This document shows, piece by piece, positions 11,145 to 21,584 of a stretch of 64,000 bases of DNA. Under the pieces are notes generated by a model, which saw nothing but the letters and a program-made list of their open reading frames with translations, did no database searches and was not told the origin of the DNA. Both the position numbers and the translations under genes were made by a program. Numbering within the stretch: position 1 is the stretch's first letter; every line of letters starts with the position of its first letter. The DNA is from Mesomycoplasma dispar (lineage in GTDB: Bacteria; Bacillota_I; Bacilli_A; Mycoplasmatales; Metamycoplasmataceae), in NCBI RefSeq assembly GCF_000941075.1, contig NZ_CP007229.1:992001-1056000 (forward strand), written 5' to 3'.

Positions 11145-13223
11145 TTAATCTTCTTGTTTTTCTAAACACACTTTGTTTTCTTTAAAAAACAAAGTGTGTT
11201 TTTTATCATTTTCAATTTCTTTTGCAACAATTTTCTGGGCAACAAAGTTCTCGATTTGCTTTTTAATAAATCTTTTAATCGGTCTTGCTCCAAAATTTCT
11301 TTCATAACCTGATTGAATAATTCAGTCAATAATCGATCTGTCAAATTCAATTTGGAAATTATTTTCTTTTAGTCGCTTTTTAAAATCTTCGAGTTCTAAC
11401 TGAATAATTTCAGAAATTACGTCGGTATTTAAAGCATCAAAAGCAATTATTTCATCAATTCTATTAATAAATTCTGGCTTTAAATACTTCAGTAATTCGC
11501 TTTTTATCACAAAATCATCGATTTTTTTACCATCAAGAATTTCTAATGCGCCAATATTTGAAGTCATAATTATAATTGTGTTTCGAAAGTTCACCTTTCT
11601 TGATTTGCTATCAACTAATTCGCCGTTATCAAGAATCTGTAAAAAAATGTTAATAACTTCAGGATGTGCTTTTTCAATTTCATCAAGTAAAACAATCGAA
11701 TATGGATTTTGACGCACTTTGTTTGTTAAAATTCCACCTTGTTCAAAACCAATATAGCCTGGCGGAGCCCCAATTAGCTTGGAAACACTGTGTTTTTCCA
11801 TATATTCTGACATATCAAGGCGAATTATTTGGTTTTTATTATCAAATAAATTAAGCGCTAAAGCGCGAGCAAGTTCAGTTTTTCCAACTCCAGTTGGTCC
11901 CATAAATAAAAAAGAAGAAATTGGTCTTGCTTCATCGTTAATTTTTGCCTTAAAACGTAAAATCGCACTTGCAACCGCTTTGATTGCCCGATTTTGGCCT
12001 TTAATAACCTTTGCAAGATTTTGTTCTAAATTCAAGTACTTTTCAATTTCAGATTCTAAAAGTTTTTCTATTGGGATTTTAGTCCAACTTGCAACCACTT
12101 TTGCAATATGATTTTCATCTAAAACATTGGAAATTTGCTGTTGATTTTCCCTTGCTTTTTCCAGTTTGGCACTTATTTCTGGAATTTTTACATACTTTAT
12201 TTGCGAAGCGTCCTGATAATTGCCCTGATCCATTAGTCGATTTTGTTCGTATTTTAACTTTTCAAGTTCAAGCGAATATCTGGCAATTTCTGATGCTGAT
12301 TTTTTTGAATCATCCCATTCTTTTTGCATTTTTTTCACTTCAACTTCAAGATTTTCAATCTTATTTTGAAGTTCAGAATCATCCTGATTTTGTGAATTTA
12401 TTTGCTCCATCTTTAAATAAATAAGTTCACGTTTTGCTTTTTCGAGTTTTTCAGGTTGATAGTTAATTTCCACTTTTAAAGAAGCAGCTGCTTCATCGAC
12501 TAAATCGATTGCCTTATCAGGCAAAAATCGGTCAAAAATGTAGCGATTTGCTGCTTTTGCCGCAAAAACTAGTGCTGAATCACGGATTTTTACTTGATGA
12601 AAATTCTCAAGTCTTTCTTTGATTCCCCGTAAAATATTAATTGTATCAATAACAGAAGGTTCAGAAATTTCCACTTTTTGCATTCTTCGTTCAAGCGCAC
12701 CATCTTTTTCAATATAAAGTCGATACTCCGAATTCGTTGTTGCCCCGATTAATTTAATACCGCCACGCGCCATAATTGGTTTTAAAATATTTGCAAAATC
12801 CATTGAATCAGCACCAGATGAGCCTGTACCAATCAAGAGATGAATTTCGTCAATAAAAATAATAAGTTCGTCTGATTTTTGTTCAATTTCTTGCAAAATT
12901 GCTTTAATTCTCTTCTCAAATTCACCCTTAAACGAAGCTCCAGCAAGAATTGAAGTTAGATCAAGTTCAAAAATTTGCTTGTTTTTCAAGTTATCAGGTA
13001 CTTGATTTGCAATAATTTTTAGCGCCATTCCTTCAACAATTGCTGTTTTCCCGACTCCAGGTTCGCCAACTAAAACAGGGTTATTTTTTGTTTTTCGAGA
13101 TAAAATTTTAATTATTCGTCGAATTTCAGAATCTCTACCAATTACAGGCTCAATTTTATTTTCCTTTGCTAACTTTGTTAAATTTCGCGCATATTTTTCT
13201 AGGTTTTCAAGTTTTAAATGCAT
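11145..13223 (-). CDS. clpB: ClpB disaggregase chaperone (no N-terminal domain)
   Basis: 692 residues against about 860 for full-length ClpB: the N-terminal substrate domain is missing and the protein starts just before the first AAA+ module, as in other mycoplasmas. Walker A motifs GEPGVGKTA (about residue 48) and GPTGVGKTE (about 443), Walker B IIFIDEIH and IVLLDEIE, and the coiled-coil middle domain (about 265-385) are present. With DnaK it solubilises aggregates using ATP. ATG 13223 is chosen because AAGGA lies just upstream; an in-frame ATG 8 codons earlier is possible. One TGA (Trp) lies 60 codons before the end. A CIRCE operator precedes it. Confidence 0.95.
11164..11201 (+). terminator. 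Terminator of the P97/P102-like operon inside clpB
   Basis: A 16-bp perfect stem (11164-11179 with 11186-11201, 6-base loop) followed by TTTT on the plus strand. It lies inside the last 20 codons of the convergent clpB gene, so the two operons share these bases. Confidence 0.75.
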
Positions 13224-13265
13224 TTTTTTCCTTTTAATTTTCATTTTAAATTTTAAATCAACAAT

Positions 13266-13271
13266 ATTATA
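13266..13271 (-). promoter_or_regulatory. -10 box of clpB
   Basis: TATAAT on the minus strand, 43-48 bases before the clpB ATG. The CIRCE element starts 10 bases upstream of it and so covers the -35 region. Confidence 0.65.
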
Positions 13272-13280
13272 ACATATTTT

Positions 13281-13307
13281 TTGGCACTCTTTGATTATAA
13301 GTGCCAA
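13281..13307. promoter_or_regulatory. CIRCE operator (HrcA site) controlling clpB
   Basis: Inverted repeat TTGGCACTC - 9 bases - AAGTGCCAA. Arms and 9-base spacer match the CIRCE consensus TTAGCACTC-N9-GAGTGCTAA with small changes. Placed over the -35 region of clpB, it would let the HrcA repressor keep the gene off except under heat stress. Confidence 0.92.
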
Positions 13308-13377
13308 AAAAATCATTTTAGATATACTTTAAAAATTAAAAAGTCTTTATTTGCTTACTTTTTTTACAAATTTATGC

Positions 13378-13383
13378 TATAAT
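13378..13383 (+). promoter_or_regulatory. -10 box of tpiA; near-leaderless transcript
   Basis: TATAAT ends 15 bases before the tpiA ATG, so transcription should start about 8-9 bases before the codon. No SD fits in that leader. Confidence 0.6.
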
Positions 13384-13398
13384 TTATTGTTAATTATT

Positions 13399-14127
13399 AT
13401 GAAAAAAATTATTATCGGAAACTGGAAAATGAATAAAACAGCGAGTGAAACACGTGATTTTATTCAAAAGTTTGACTTTTTCTACAACCAAAATTTAAAT
13501 AAAATTAAGGATGATTTAGACTTCGCGATCGCTCCAAGTTTTACTTCTTTGCCTTTAATATCAACATCTAAAACTAAAAAATTAAAAATTGCTGCGCAAA
13601 ATCTTAACAGTTTTGATTCAGGTGCTTTTACTGGCGAAATTAGTGCAAAAATGTTACAAGATTTATCTGTAAATTATGTTATAATTGGTCATTCCGAGAG
13701 AAGAACTATTTTTAAAGAAACAAACGATGAATTAGCAAATAAAATCTTTCAAGCACAAAAACATAATTTAGTTCCTGTTTTTTGTGTTGGTGAAAGTCTT
13801 TCAGAATTTGAGACAAACCAGACTGAAAAAGTAATTATTTCACAAATAAATGCTGTAAAAAACGTAATAAATTTCGAAAAAGCAATTATTGCTTATGAAC
13901 CAATTTGGGCAATTGGAACAGGAAAAACTGCAACTGCTGAAATTGCTGAAAGAGTTTGCAGACTGATTAAAGTGAATTTTGGTGAAAATATCACCGTAAT
14001 TTATGGCGGATCTGTAAATTCAAAGAATATTAACGAGTTACTCTCACAAAAAAGTATTGACGGCGCACTTGTTGGTGGTGCTTCACTGGATCCCGAAGAG
14101 TTTGTTAGAATTTTAATTAACTCTTAA
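13399..14127 (+). CDS. tpiA: Triosephosphate isomerase
   Basis: 242 residues. It interconverts dihydroxyacetone phosphate and glyceraldehyde 3-phosphate in glycolysis, the main energy route in these organisms. Visible motifs: GNWKMNKT with the catalytic Lys at the N-terminus, IIGHSERR with the electrophilic His, [14 protein letters not shown] with the catalytic Glu and flexible loop, and YGGSVNSKN near the end. The start is ATG 13399; an open frame continues upstream but GNWKMN must lie near the N-terminus. Confidence 0.97.
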   Translation: MKKIIIGNWKMNKTASETRDFIQKFDFFYNQNLNKIKDDLDFAIAPSFTSLPLISTSKTKKLKIAAQNLNSFDSGAFTGEISAKMLQDLSVNYVIIGHSERRTIFKETNDELANKIFQAQKHNLVPVFCVGESLSEFETNQTEKVIISQINAVKNVINFEKAIIAYEPIWAIGTGKTATAEIAERVCRLIKVNFGENITVIYGGSVNSKNINELLSQKSIDGALVGGASLDPEEFVRILINS

Positions 14128-14153
14128 TTTCTTGTTTTTTTGCTTTTTTATTG

Positions 14154-14159
14154 TATAAT
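14154..14159 (+). promoter_or_regulatory. -10 box of rpsO
   Basis: TATAAT 93 bases before rpsO. The leader between (about 14166-14251) is unusually long for this genome and is GC-richer around 14200-14210, compatible with S15 autoregulation, although no clear fold was derived. Confidence 0.5.
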
Positions 14160-14251
14160 TATCTCTACATTGATTTATTGCTTGGTTTTAATAGTTTCGC
14201 GGATTAATGCTAGGTTTTAAATTTAATTTATTTAACTTAAAGGATTTAAAA

Positions 14252-14518
14252 ATGATTTCAAAAGCGAGAAAAAGTGAACTGATTTTAAAATTTGGTAAAA
14301 GTCCAAAAAACACTGGTGATACTAGCGTTCAAATTGCGCTTTTAACCGAAGATATCGAAAGATTAAAAGTTCATTTTGCAAAAAACAAAAAAGATAATCA
14401 CTCAATGCGTGGTTTCATTGCAAAAGTTAATAAACGTAAAAAACTTTTGAATTATTTGAGAACCAAAAATTTTGATTCTTACAAAGAAACAATTGAAGCA
14501 TTGAATATTAGAAAATAA
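14252..14518 (+). CDS. rpsO: 30S ribosomal protein S15
   Basis: 88 residues, the normal length. The core [21 protein letters not shown] and [20 protein letters not shown] region matches S15, which binds the central domain of 16S rRNA early in assembly. ATG 14252 follows AAAGGA; the open frame extends 15 codons further upstream but without family support. Confidence 0.97.
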   Translation: MISKARKSELILKFGKSPKNTGDTSVQIALLTEDIERLKVHFAKNKKDNHSMRGFIAKVNKRKKLLNYLRTKNFDSYKETIEALNIRK

Positions 14519-14532
14519 TTTTTTAGATTAAT

Positions 14533-14564
14533 ATAAAAGTTAACACATTTGTGTTAACTTTTAT
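14533..14564 (+). terminator. Terminator of rpsO
   Basis: A 14-bp perfect stem (14533-14546 with 14551-14564) and ATTT loop; the stem itself ends in AACTTTTAT. Confidence 0.8.
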
Positions 14565-14658
14565 CGTTATTTCAAGTTGTTTTACACGGTTTTTTAACTT
14601 TATTAAATATGAAATTTAGTTTTGCAAATAAAACTAGAATTTATACTATTTTTTAAAA

Positions 14659-14690
14659 AAAATCACAACAATATTTTTTGCTGTGATTTT
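14659..14690 (-). terminator. Terminator of the str operon (fusA)
   Basis: Arms AAAATCACA (14659-14667) and TGTGATTTT (14682-14690); read on the minus strand it is followed by a T run, 40 bases after the fusA stop. Confidence 0.65.
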
Positions 14691-14729
14691 AAAATTTAGT
14701 TAGAAAGATGTAAGAATTTATAGACTTTT

Positions 14730-16814
14730 TTAGTCGTCTTCTTTAATCGCTCTTTGTTTTACGATCACATCGGAAATATTTTTAGGCACTATTTCGTAAT
14801 GATCGAATTGCATTTGGTAAGTTCCTCGACCTGAAGTCATTGAACGTAATTGGGTAGAATATCCAAACATTTCTGCAAGTGGAACATGACCACGGATGAC
14901 ATTAGCGCCATCAGAACGTGTTTCTTGTTCGCGAACCAACCCACGACGACGGGATAAATCTCCCATTACATCTCCAGCGTATTCAGAAGGTGCGAAAACG
15001 GAAACATCCATAATTGGTTCTAAAAGCACTGTTCCTACGGCATCGCGAGCACGAGAAAGCGCTTTTGATGATGCGATTTTAAATGCCATTTCGGAAGAAT
15101 CGACTTCGTGGAATGAACCATCGAATAAAGTTGCCCGTAAATTAATTAAAGGATAACCTGCCAAAATTCCAGCTTGCATTTTTTCCTCAAGACCTTTTTG
15201 AATTGATTTAATGTATTCTTTCGGAATTTTTCCACCGACAATTTTGTCAATGAATTCAAATCCTTCTTCTGGATTTGGTTCAAATTTGATTCAAACATGA
15301 CCATACTGACCACGTCCACCGGATTGTTTGATATATTTTCCTTCAACTTCGGCTGATTTTGTAATTGTTTCACGATAAGAAACTTGCGGTTTTCCAACCC
15401 GAGCTTGCACATTGAACTCTCTCTTTAGGCGATCAACGATAATATCAAGATGTAATTCACCCATTCCGGCAATAATTGTTTGTCCCGTTTCAGTGTCGGT
15501 TCAGGTTTTAAAAGTTGGGTCTTCATTTGCTAATTTTTGCAATGCATTTGCTAATTTTTCAACTTCAGCTTTTGAAAATGGTTCAAGTGACTGGGAAATA
15601 ACAGGTTCTGGGAAGTTCATTCTTTCAAGAACAAAAGTTTTTGATTTTTCGGAAATTAAGGAATCACCAGTTGTTGTATCTTTTAGTCCAACAAAAGCAC
15701 CAATATCTCCAGTTCTTACTTCGTCAATTTCTTCACGAGAGTTGGCATGCATTGCCAAAATACGGCCAACACGTTCTTTTTTACCTTTAGTTGAATTAAT
15801 TATATAAGTTCCTTTGCTTAAAACTCCAGAATAAACACGGAAAAATGTAAGCGAACCAACGAAAGGATCGTTCATAATTTTGAAAGCGAGCGCTGAAAAT
15901 TCTTGGCCATCACTAGCTTCAATCGTAATTTCTTCTTCATCACGAAAAGCTTTGATTGGCGGAACATCAACAGGTGAAGGTAAATAATCAATAACAGCAT
16001 CGATCATTTTTTTTACACCTTTATTTTTGAAAGAAGAACCGCAAACAACAGGGAAAAAATCACCTGTAATTGTTGCTTTTCGAATTGCGGCTCTTAATTG
16101 TTCAGCCGAAATTTCTTTTTCTTCAAGCAAGTCGTTGAAAAGATTCTCATCATAGTCAGCAACTGCTTCGGCTAAAGCAAGACGCATTTCAGTCGCTTTT
16201 TCGAGTAAATCTGCAGGAATTGGAATTTCGTATTCAACTTCCTCTTTTTGCCCATCGTAATTGTAGGCTTTCATTTCAACGAGATCGATTACACCGCTAA
16301 AATCAGCCTCAGCACCAATATTTAACTGAATTGCAACGGCATTTCCGTTTAATTTTGTACGAACAGATTCAATTGATGCCTCAAAATTAGCGCCAGCTTT
16401 GTCCATTTTGTTAACATAAACAACGCGCGGAACGCCGTAATTTGTTGCTTGTCTTCAAACAGTTTCAGTTTGTGGTTCAACGCCAGATTGAGCATCTAAA
16501 ACTGCAACGGCTCCATCTAAAACTCTCAATGAACGTTCGACTTCGACAGTAAAATCAACGTGACCGGGTGTATCGATAATGTTGATTCTTTTTCCTTTTC
16601 AAAAAGCGGTTGTTGCTGCTGAAGTTATCGTGATTCCACGCTCTTTTTCTTGTTCCATTCAGTCCATTTGGCTAACCCCATCGTGAGTTTCACCAATTTT
16701 ATGAATTTTTCCTGTATGGAATAGAATTCTTTCAGTTGTTGTTGTTTTTCCGGCATCAATATGCGCCATAATCCCAATATTGCGATAATCTTTTAGTTCA
16801 AATTTTCGTGCCAT
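14730..16814 (-). CDS. fusA: Translation elongation factor G
   Basis: 694 residues, normal EF-G length. The N-terminal GTPase has [18 protein letters not shown] (P-loop), the DTPGHVDFT switch and a downstream [10 protein letters not shown] motif. The visible C-terminal part ([27 protein letters not shown]) is domain IV/V. It drives GTP-dependent translocation on the ribosome. Several TGA (Trp) codons split the apparent frame. It is the last gene of rpsL-rpsG-fusA; tuf does not follow, as in many mycoplasmas. Confidence 0.98.
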
Positions 16815-16826
16815 AATTCTAAATTC

Positions 16827-17297
<471 letters not shown>

Positions 17298-17351
17298 TTT
17301 AACCTCCTTTTAGTTTAAAAATATGTCGTAATTTATAGTATTTTTTAGTTT

Positions 17352-17771
17352 TTACTTGGATGTTTTAGGTTTTTTAGCACCGTATTTTGAGCGTCCTTGT
17401 GCTCTTTTTGCAACCCCTGTTGTATCCTGAGTTCCACGCACAATGTGATAACGAATCCCTGGTAAATCCTTAACTTTTCCACCACGGATTAGAACAATTG
17501 AGTGCTCTTGTAAATTGTGACCTTCTCCAGGAATGTAAGCATTAACTTCAATTCCATTTGAAAGTTTAACCCTTGCAAACTTACGAAGTGCAGAGTTAGG
17601 TTTTTTAGGAGTCATTGTCGCAACCCTTGTGCAAACTCCACGCTTAAATGGTGAACTTATTTTCAACTCTTTTTTGTGCAAAGAGTTATAAAGCATATTT
17701 AGAGCGGGAACTTTTGACTTTCAGGTCTTTTTGACACGACAACCTTTAGCTAATTGTGATATTGTTGGCAT
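17352..17771 (-). CDS. rpsL: 30S ribosomal protein S12
   Basis: 139 residues. [15 protein letters not shown] at the start and the decoding-centre motif [17 protein letters not shown] are diagnostic. The streptomycin-related lysine of KKPNSA is present. A TGA (Trp) lies near residue 18. First gene of the str operon; start ATG 17771 follows AAAGGA. Confidence 0.98.
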
Positions 17772-17821
17772 TTTTTCCTTTAAATTCAGTGATTTTTTCT
17801 TTAGTTAACAACGGTTACAGT

Positions 17822-17827
17822 AGTATA
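17822..17827 (-). promoter_or_regulatory. -10 box of the rpsL-rpsG-fusA operon
   Basis: TATACT on the minus strand, 51 bases before rpsL. Confidence 0.45.
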
Positions 17828-17900
17828 AAAAAATTTTTTACAGAATTTTTTTAACGAAAATTATAAGGATATTTTAGCACTTTTTTAAATTTCAACAAGT

Positions 17901-18281
17901 TTAATTTTCTATTTTTAAATCAACTAGTTCGCGTGCAATCTGGTCTAAATTTACTTCTGATTCTTGGAGTTCGAGTTTCTTATTTTGGTAAAACTCGATT
18001 TTTTGTGTTGCTTTTTTATAAACATTTTCGAAAACAAAAAATGAAGACAACGAAGTCACAAAAGTAATAATTGCGTTGATAAATGCGATCGCGACAAATA
18101 ATTTAACGGCGGTTGGGTTTGGGTTTTTGGTGATGGCGTAGGCTGATAAAATTCCGTTAAAAGCTGACATTAAAATTAAGGCAATGCTGCAAAACAGAAA
18201 AATACCCTTTGAAAGCCGTGCTTTTGCCGTTAATTTAATTATATCTAGATCAATTTTAGTTTGGAGTTCGCGCTTATTCAT
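17901..18281 (-). CDS. Small two-helix membrane protein, DUF4231/SLATT-like (3 of 3)
   Basis: 126 residues. Two hydrophobic segments (about 27-49 and 60-83) flanked by a charged N-terminal helix and a C-terminal coiled-coil-like helix (KATQKIEFYQNKKLELQESEV). This layout fits the DUF4231/SLATT type of two-TM proteins. It is the last gene of three adjacent genes with the same architecture; its ATG overlaps the 3' end of the gene upstream. SLATT-type proteins have been proposed as membrane effectors in conflict systems, but mycoplasma members have no proven function. The family link is by topology only. Confidence 0.6.
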   Translation of the reverse strand: MNKRELQTKIDLDIIKLTAKARLSKGIFLFCSIALILMSAFNGILSAYAITKNPNPTAVKLFVAIAFINAIITFVTSLSSFFVFENVYKKATQKIEFYQNKKLELQESEVNLDQIARELVDLKIEN

Positions 18282-18804
18282 TGTTTTTTTCCTTGTTTTT
18301 TAATTTTTGTCCGTTTACTTTGGTTTTAAGTGCGTTTAAAATCCCTAAATGTTTAGAAATTGAATTAAAAAGTTCAATTTGGACGTTTTTTGATTTTGAA
18401 TACTTTCCTGCTTTTGTTTCAAATAAAACTAGTTCAATTTTTAAGAAATCGTTGATTTCTTGATTTCGAATTCAACGCGGTTTTACTAAAAAAAGTGCAA
18501 AAAGCCCGTTAATTATTGAAATTGAAAGGTTAATTCATAAAACGAAAATTGGTCATTGATCAACTTTTGTGCCGTTTTCGTCAATGGAAGTAAAAAAATT
18601 AGCAAAAGGTTCAAGTTCGCTTAACTTGGGCGAAGCTAATTTAAAAATTCCCATTAATGTTGAAAAAAAGCCGAAAAAAATGCCGAAAAGTGAAACTGTT
18701 CAGAATAAAATTTGAAAGAATCTTGCTTTAAAAAGTGTTTTTCGGTATAAAAACTTGGCAAATTCATATGCATCTGTTTCAAGTCGGACATTTTTTACAA
18801 TCAT
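18274..18804 (-). CDS. Small two-helix membrane protein, DUF4231/SLATT-like (2 of 3)
   Basis: 176 residues, split by several TGA (Trp) codons and so easy to miss. Two long hydrophobic segments (about 28-55 and 83-107), the second followed by LVKPRWIRNQEINDF and a lysine-rich tail. ATG 18804 has a near-perfect SD (GGAGGT) 5 bases upstream. It overlaps both neighbours (10 bases upstream, 8 downstream), so all three are translated from one message. Not recognised beyond topology. Confidence 0.6.
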
Positions 18805-19295
18805 TTTTTACCTCCAAAAACAATTTTTTTCAAAATTTTTAATTTTGAAACTTCTTTTTTTTGAAAATAAAAATCAGAAATTTGCTGATAGTCTTTTTCA
18901 AATTCTTCCATATTGTATTGTTCATTGTTTTGAATTTGGAAAAATAAATAACTCAATTCCCGTTGTGCTTTTTTATAATCTTTAAATTTCATAACTTCAC
19001 GGAAAACAGCAAGAAATAAATTAATAAAAAAGGTAAGGCAAATAAAACTTGCTAAAACAATTGTGAGTCCAAGATCAGTAAAAATTGACTTATTTGGAGA
19101 TTTAATCAATTGATAACGGTGAATTTCGATGATAATTACGGAAATTGCTAATGCAATCACGATTATATTTGCGAAAAAAATGATTCACTTAACAGCATTT
19201 GCACTATAGTAAGCAATTTTTTGGATTTTTTTTAGTTTAGATTCTTTATTTTCAATAAATTTAATTAATTGTTCAATTGTTTGTTTTTGTTCCAT
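18795..19295 (-). CDS. Small two-helix membrane protein, DUF4231/SLATT-like (1 of 3)
   Basis: 166 residues. It starts with a charged helix (MEQKQTIEQLIKFIENKES), then two hydrophobic segments (about 35-55 and 73-98) and an amphipathic C-terminal half (KAQRELSYLFFQIQNNEQ, FEKDYQQISDFYFQKKE). A TGA three codons before the end is Trp; the true stop is at 18795. First gene of the trio. A 32-bp perfect palindrome lies just upstream (19309-19340). Confidence 0.6.
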
Positions 19296-19308
19296 TTTCT
19301 TACTTTCT

Positions 19309-19340
19309 AATTTTTAAATTTTTTAAAAAATTTAAAAATT
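19309..19340. repeat. 32-bp perfect AT-only palindrome
   Basis: AATTTTTAAATTTTTT followed by its exact complement with no loop. It sits between the permease stop (19415) and the first two-helix gene (19295). It could be a terminator or an operator; the sequence does not decide. Confidence 0.6.
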
Positions 19341-19414
19341 ATTACGTATTTTACAGTACTTTTATAAATTAGCTGTTTTAAATTTTTAAATATTTTTATC
19401 CTTTTGAAATTTTT

Positions 19415-20770
19415 TTAATTTAAAGATGTTTTTTTTTTTTTTTTCGAAATTCACATAAAAAATTTAACAAAATAACCGATCAACATTGAAGAAACATAAC
19501 TAATTAGCGGGATAAATTGTTGAAAAGTTATTTTTTCTGAACCAATAAAAGGTAACTGTGAAAAAATAAGTGTGAATGAAATTGTGATCATCCCTAAAAT
19601 ATAAATTATAGTCTCTCATAGCGGAATATCTTCGTTTTTACGTCATTTTCACACTAAAACTGTGAAAATTGACAATAAATATTGCACTAAAAATGAGATA
19701 TTTCCTGCTTTTAAAATTGTATCAAAGGAATTTTTTAGACCAAAAATTTCTGGAATAATTGTGAAAATTAAACTTGAAAGAATTACAATTATAACTGATA
19801 AATAAATTGCGTTTTGATATTCGTTATATTTATTCTTTTTCGCCAAAAAAGCAGGTAAAAAACCATCTTCAGCAAGCGGAGAAATATATCTTGCCCGTGG
19901 TTGTACAGACGCAATCGCTCCTGACATCCTATTAAAAGCGAGTCCAATTGTAAAAAGCGATGTTCCCGCTGATCCTCAAAGAACTTTATAAACTGTTTCA
20001 AGCCCAAAGTCGGATAAATATTCATTCCCAAGACCTAAAAATATTATATAAAAAAGGAAATAACTGAAAATTACGATCAAAAAGATTAAAATCATTACTT
20101 TTTTAAATCTTTTTGTCTCAACATTTTTCGAAATTGTTGCTAAAGATTCAAACCCACCATAAGAATAAATAAATGATAGAACGGTTCCAGAAAACCCTAA
20201 AATACTAAAGGGCGCAACTTCTTTAAAACTTTCACCATAACTTTTAGATGAACTAATTAGATAGATAATTAGCCCAAATCCAACAAACAAAGTCAGTCAT
20301 TTGAAAATTCCAGTTATAAAAACAATCCATTTTGACAGCCTAAAACCGAAAGCTCCCGCCAAAATAAGTGCAATATAAATTACTAGAGAAATAGCAACAT
20401 AAATTCATTTTCGTGATGGGTCGAACGAGGTTAGTAAACTTGAAAAAAATAGTGGTGTCGTTGCTGAAAAAAGCATAATTTGACTTACCTGATTTCACCC
20501 TTGGAAAAAAACTATCCCATTTTTAAAGGTTTTTTTAGCATAAGCATACGAACCACCAACTTCAGATTGGTATTTTTCTCCCGCTCTTGCAAAAGCAAAA
20601 ATTACCGCTAAAGTAATTAACGAGGTTAAAATAAAAACCAAAATTCCCCAAAAACCTTGCTTAATTACTTGTGAAATTGTGGCAATAAACCCAAATCCAA
20701 CAATGTAATTTAGCCCATAAAAAATAAACTGACGCTCAGTGAGCGAGTTTTTAGATTTTGTATCAGACAT
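19415..20770 (-). CDS. Amino acid permease, APC superfamily
   Basis: 451 residues with about 12 hydrophobic helices. The N-terminus has RQFIFYGLNYIVGFGF (the helix-1 motif with G-x-G) and YQSEVGGSYAYAKKTF (helix 3), and the middle has SFIYSYGGFESLATISKNVE, typical of amino acid transporters of the APC group; the later PRARYISPLAEDGFLPAFLAK is the usual inter-helix loop. Substrate cannot be told. The last residues are encoded by a run of 16 T (19429-19444 on plus), giving polylysine. Frame joined across TGA codons. Confidence 0.85.
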
Positions 20771-20832
20771 TTCTTCTCGTTTTCTTTTAGTAGAGACACT
20801 TTTTATAAGTGTTTTAAAATTTTACCAATTCC

Positions 20833-20879
20833 TTCATAAAAAATGAAATAAAAATGAAATTTATTTCATTTTTTATGAA
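20833..20879 (-). terminator. Strong hairpin between rsmG and the permease gene
   Basis: A 20-bp perfect stem (20833-20852 with 20860-20879, 7-base loop). It lies after the rsmG stop and before the permease start; probably terminates rsmG. Confidence 0.6.
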
Positions 20880-20962
20880 AATTTAATATTTCCAATATTT
20901 AAAAAATTAAATTCGTGACTTAATTAAGAAAAAATTACTAATTTCAAAATGTGAAAACATTC

Positions 20963-21568
20963 TTATTTAGTCACAATGTAAATTTTTTTGTCCAAATTGT
21001 TGATAAAATCAATGATTTGGTAGTTGCAATTTTTACAACTTTTGGCCTCATCAAAAACTTTTGGACCTTTAATGAATGCTAAATTTGTTTTTGGTGACTG
21101 AAATTTCCTTGTAATTTGGTCAAGTTTTTCCAAATTTGCAACAGCGCGTGCCGTTATTATGTCAAAGTTTTTGTTATTAATTTCCTGAACTGGTTTACAA
21201 ATTAAGGTGAATTTAATTGCTAATTTTTCAGAAACATCCTTTAAAAATCGACATCTTTTTCGCATAGATTCGGAAATTGTAAGATCAATTTCTGGATTTG
21301 CAATCAAAAATGGAATCGAAGGAAATCCTGCTCCTGATCCAATATCAAGAATTTTTACTTTTTTAAGTTCATTTTTATCACCTTTGATCATTTTAACAAT
21401 GAAATTCATTGTAGAAATTGATTCAAAAATTCCTTCTTTTCAAAGAATATCGCCAGAAAAACCTGTTAAATTAAAGTGTTTGTTGTTAAACTCAATTAAT
21501 TTAACATATTCTTCCAATTTTTCAAATTGCGATTGGGTGACTACTAATTTAGTTTTTTCTTTATACAT
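20963..21568 (-). CDS. rsmG: 16S rRNA m7G527 methyltransferase
   Basis: 201 residues. FNLTGF near the N-terminus, the SAM-binding LDIGSGAGFPSIPF, and ITARAVANLEKL are diagnostic of RsmG/GidB, which methylates G527 of 16S rRNA. A TGA (Trp) lies about residue 43. It starts 16 bases after the prs stop, so the two are probably cotranscribed. Confidence 0.95.
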
Positions 21569-21584
21569 TATTATTAAAAAGTTT

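Noticed and set aside
14565-14730. Possible tuf gene after fusA
   Set aside because: The spacer holds only the two terminators and AT-rich sequence.
15412-15807. 131-codon plus-strand frame
   Set aside because: Complement of fusA, whose family identity is certain on the minus strand.
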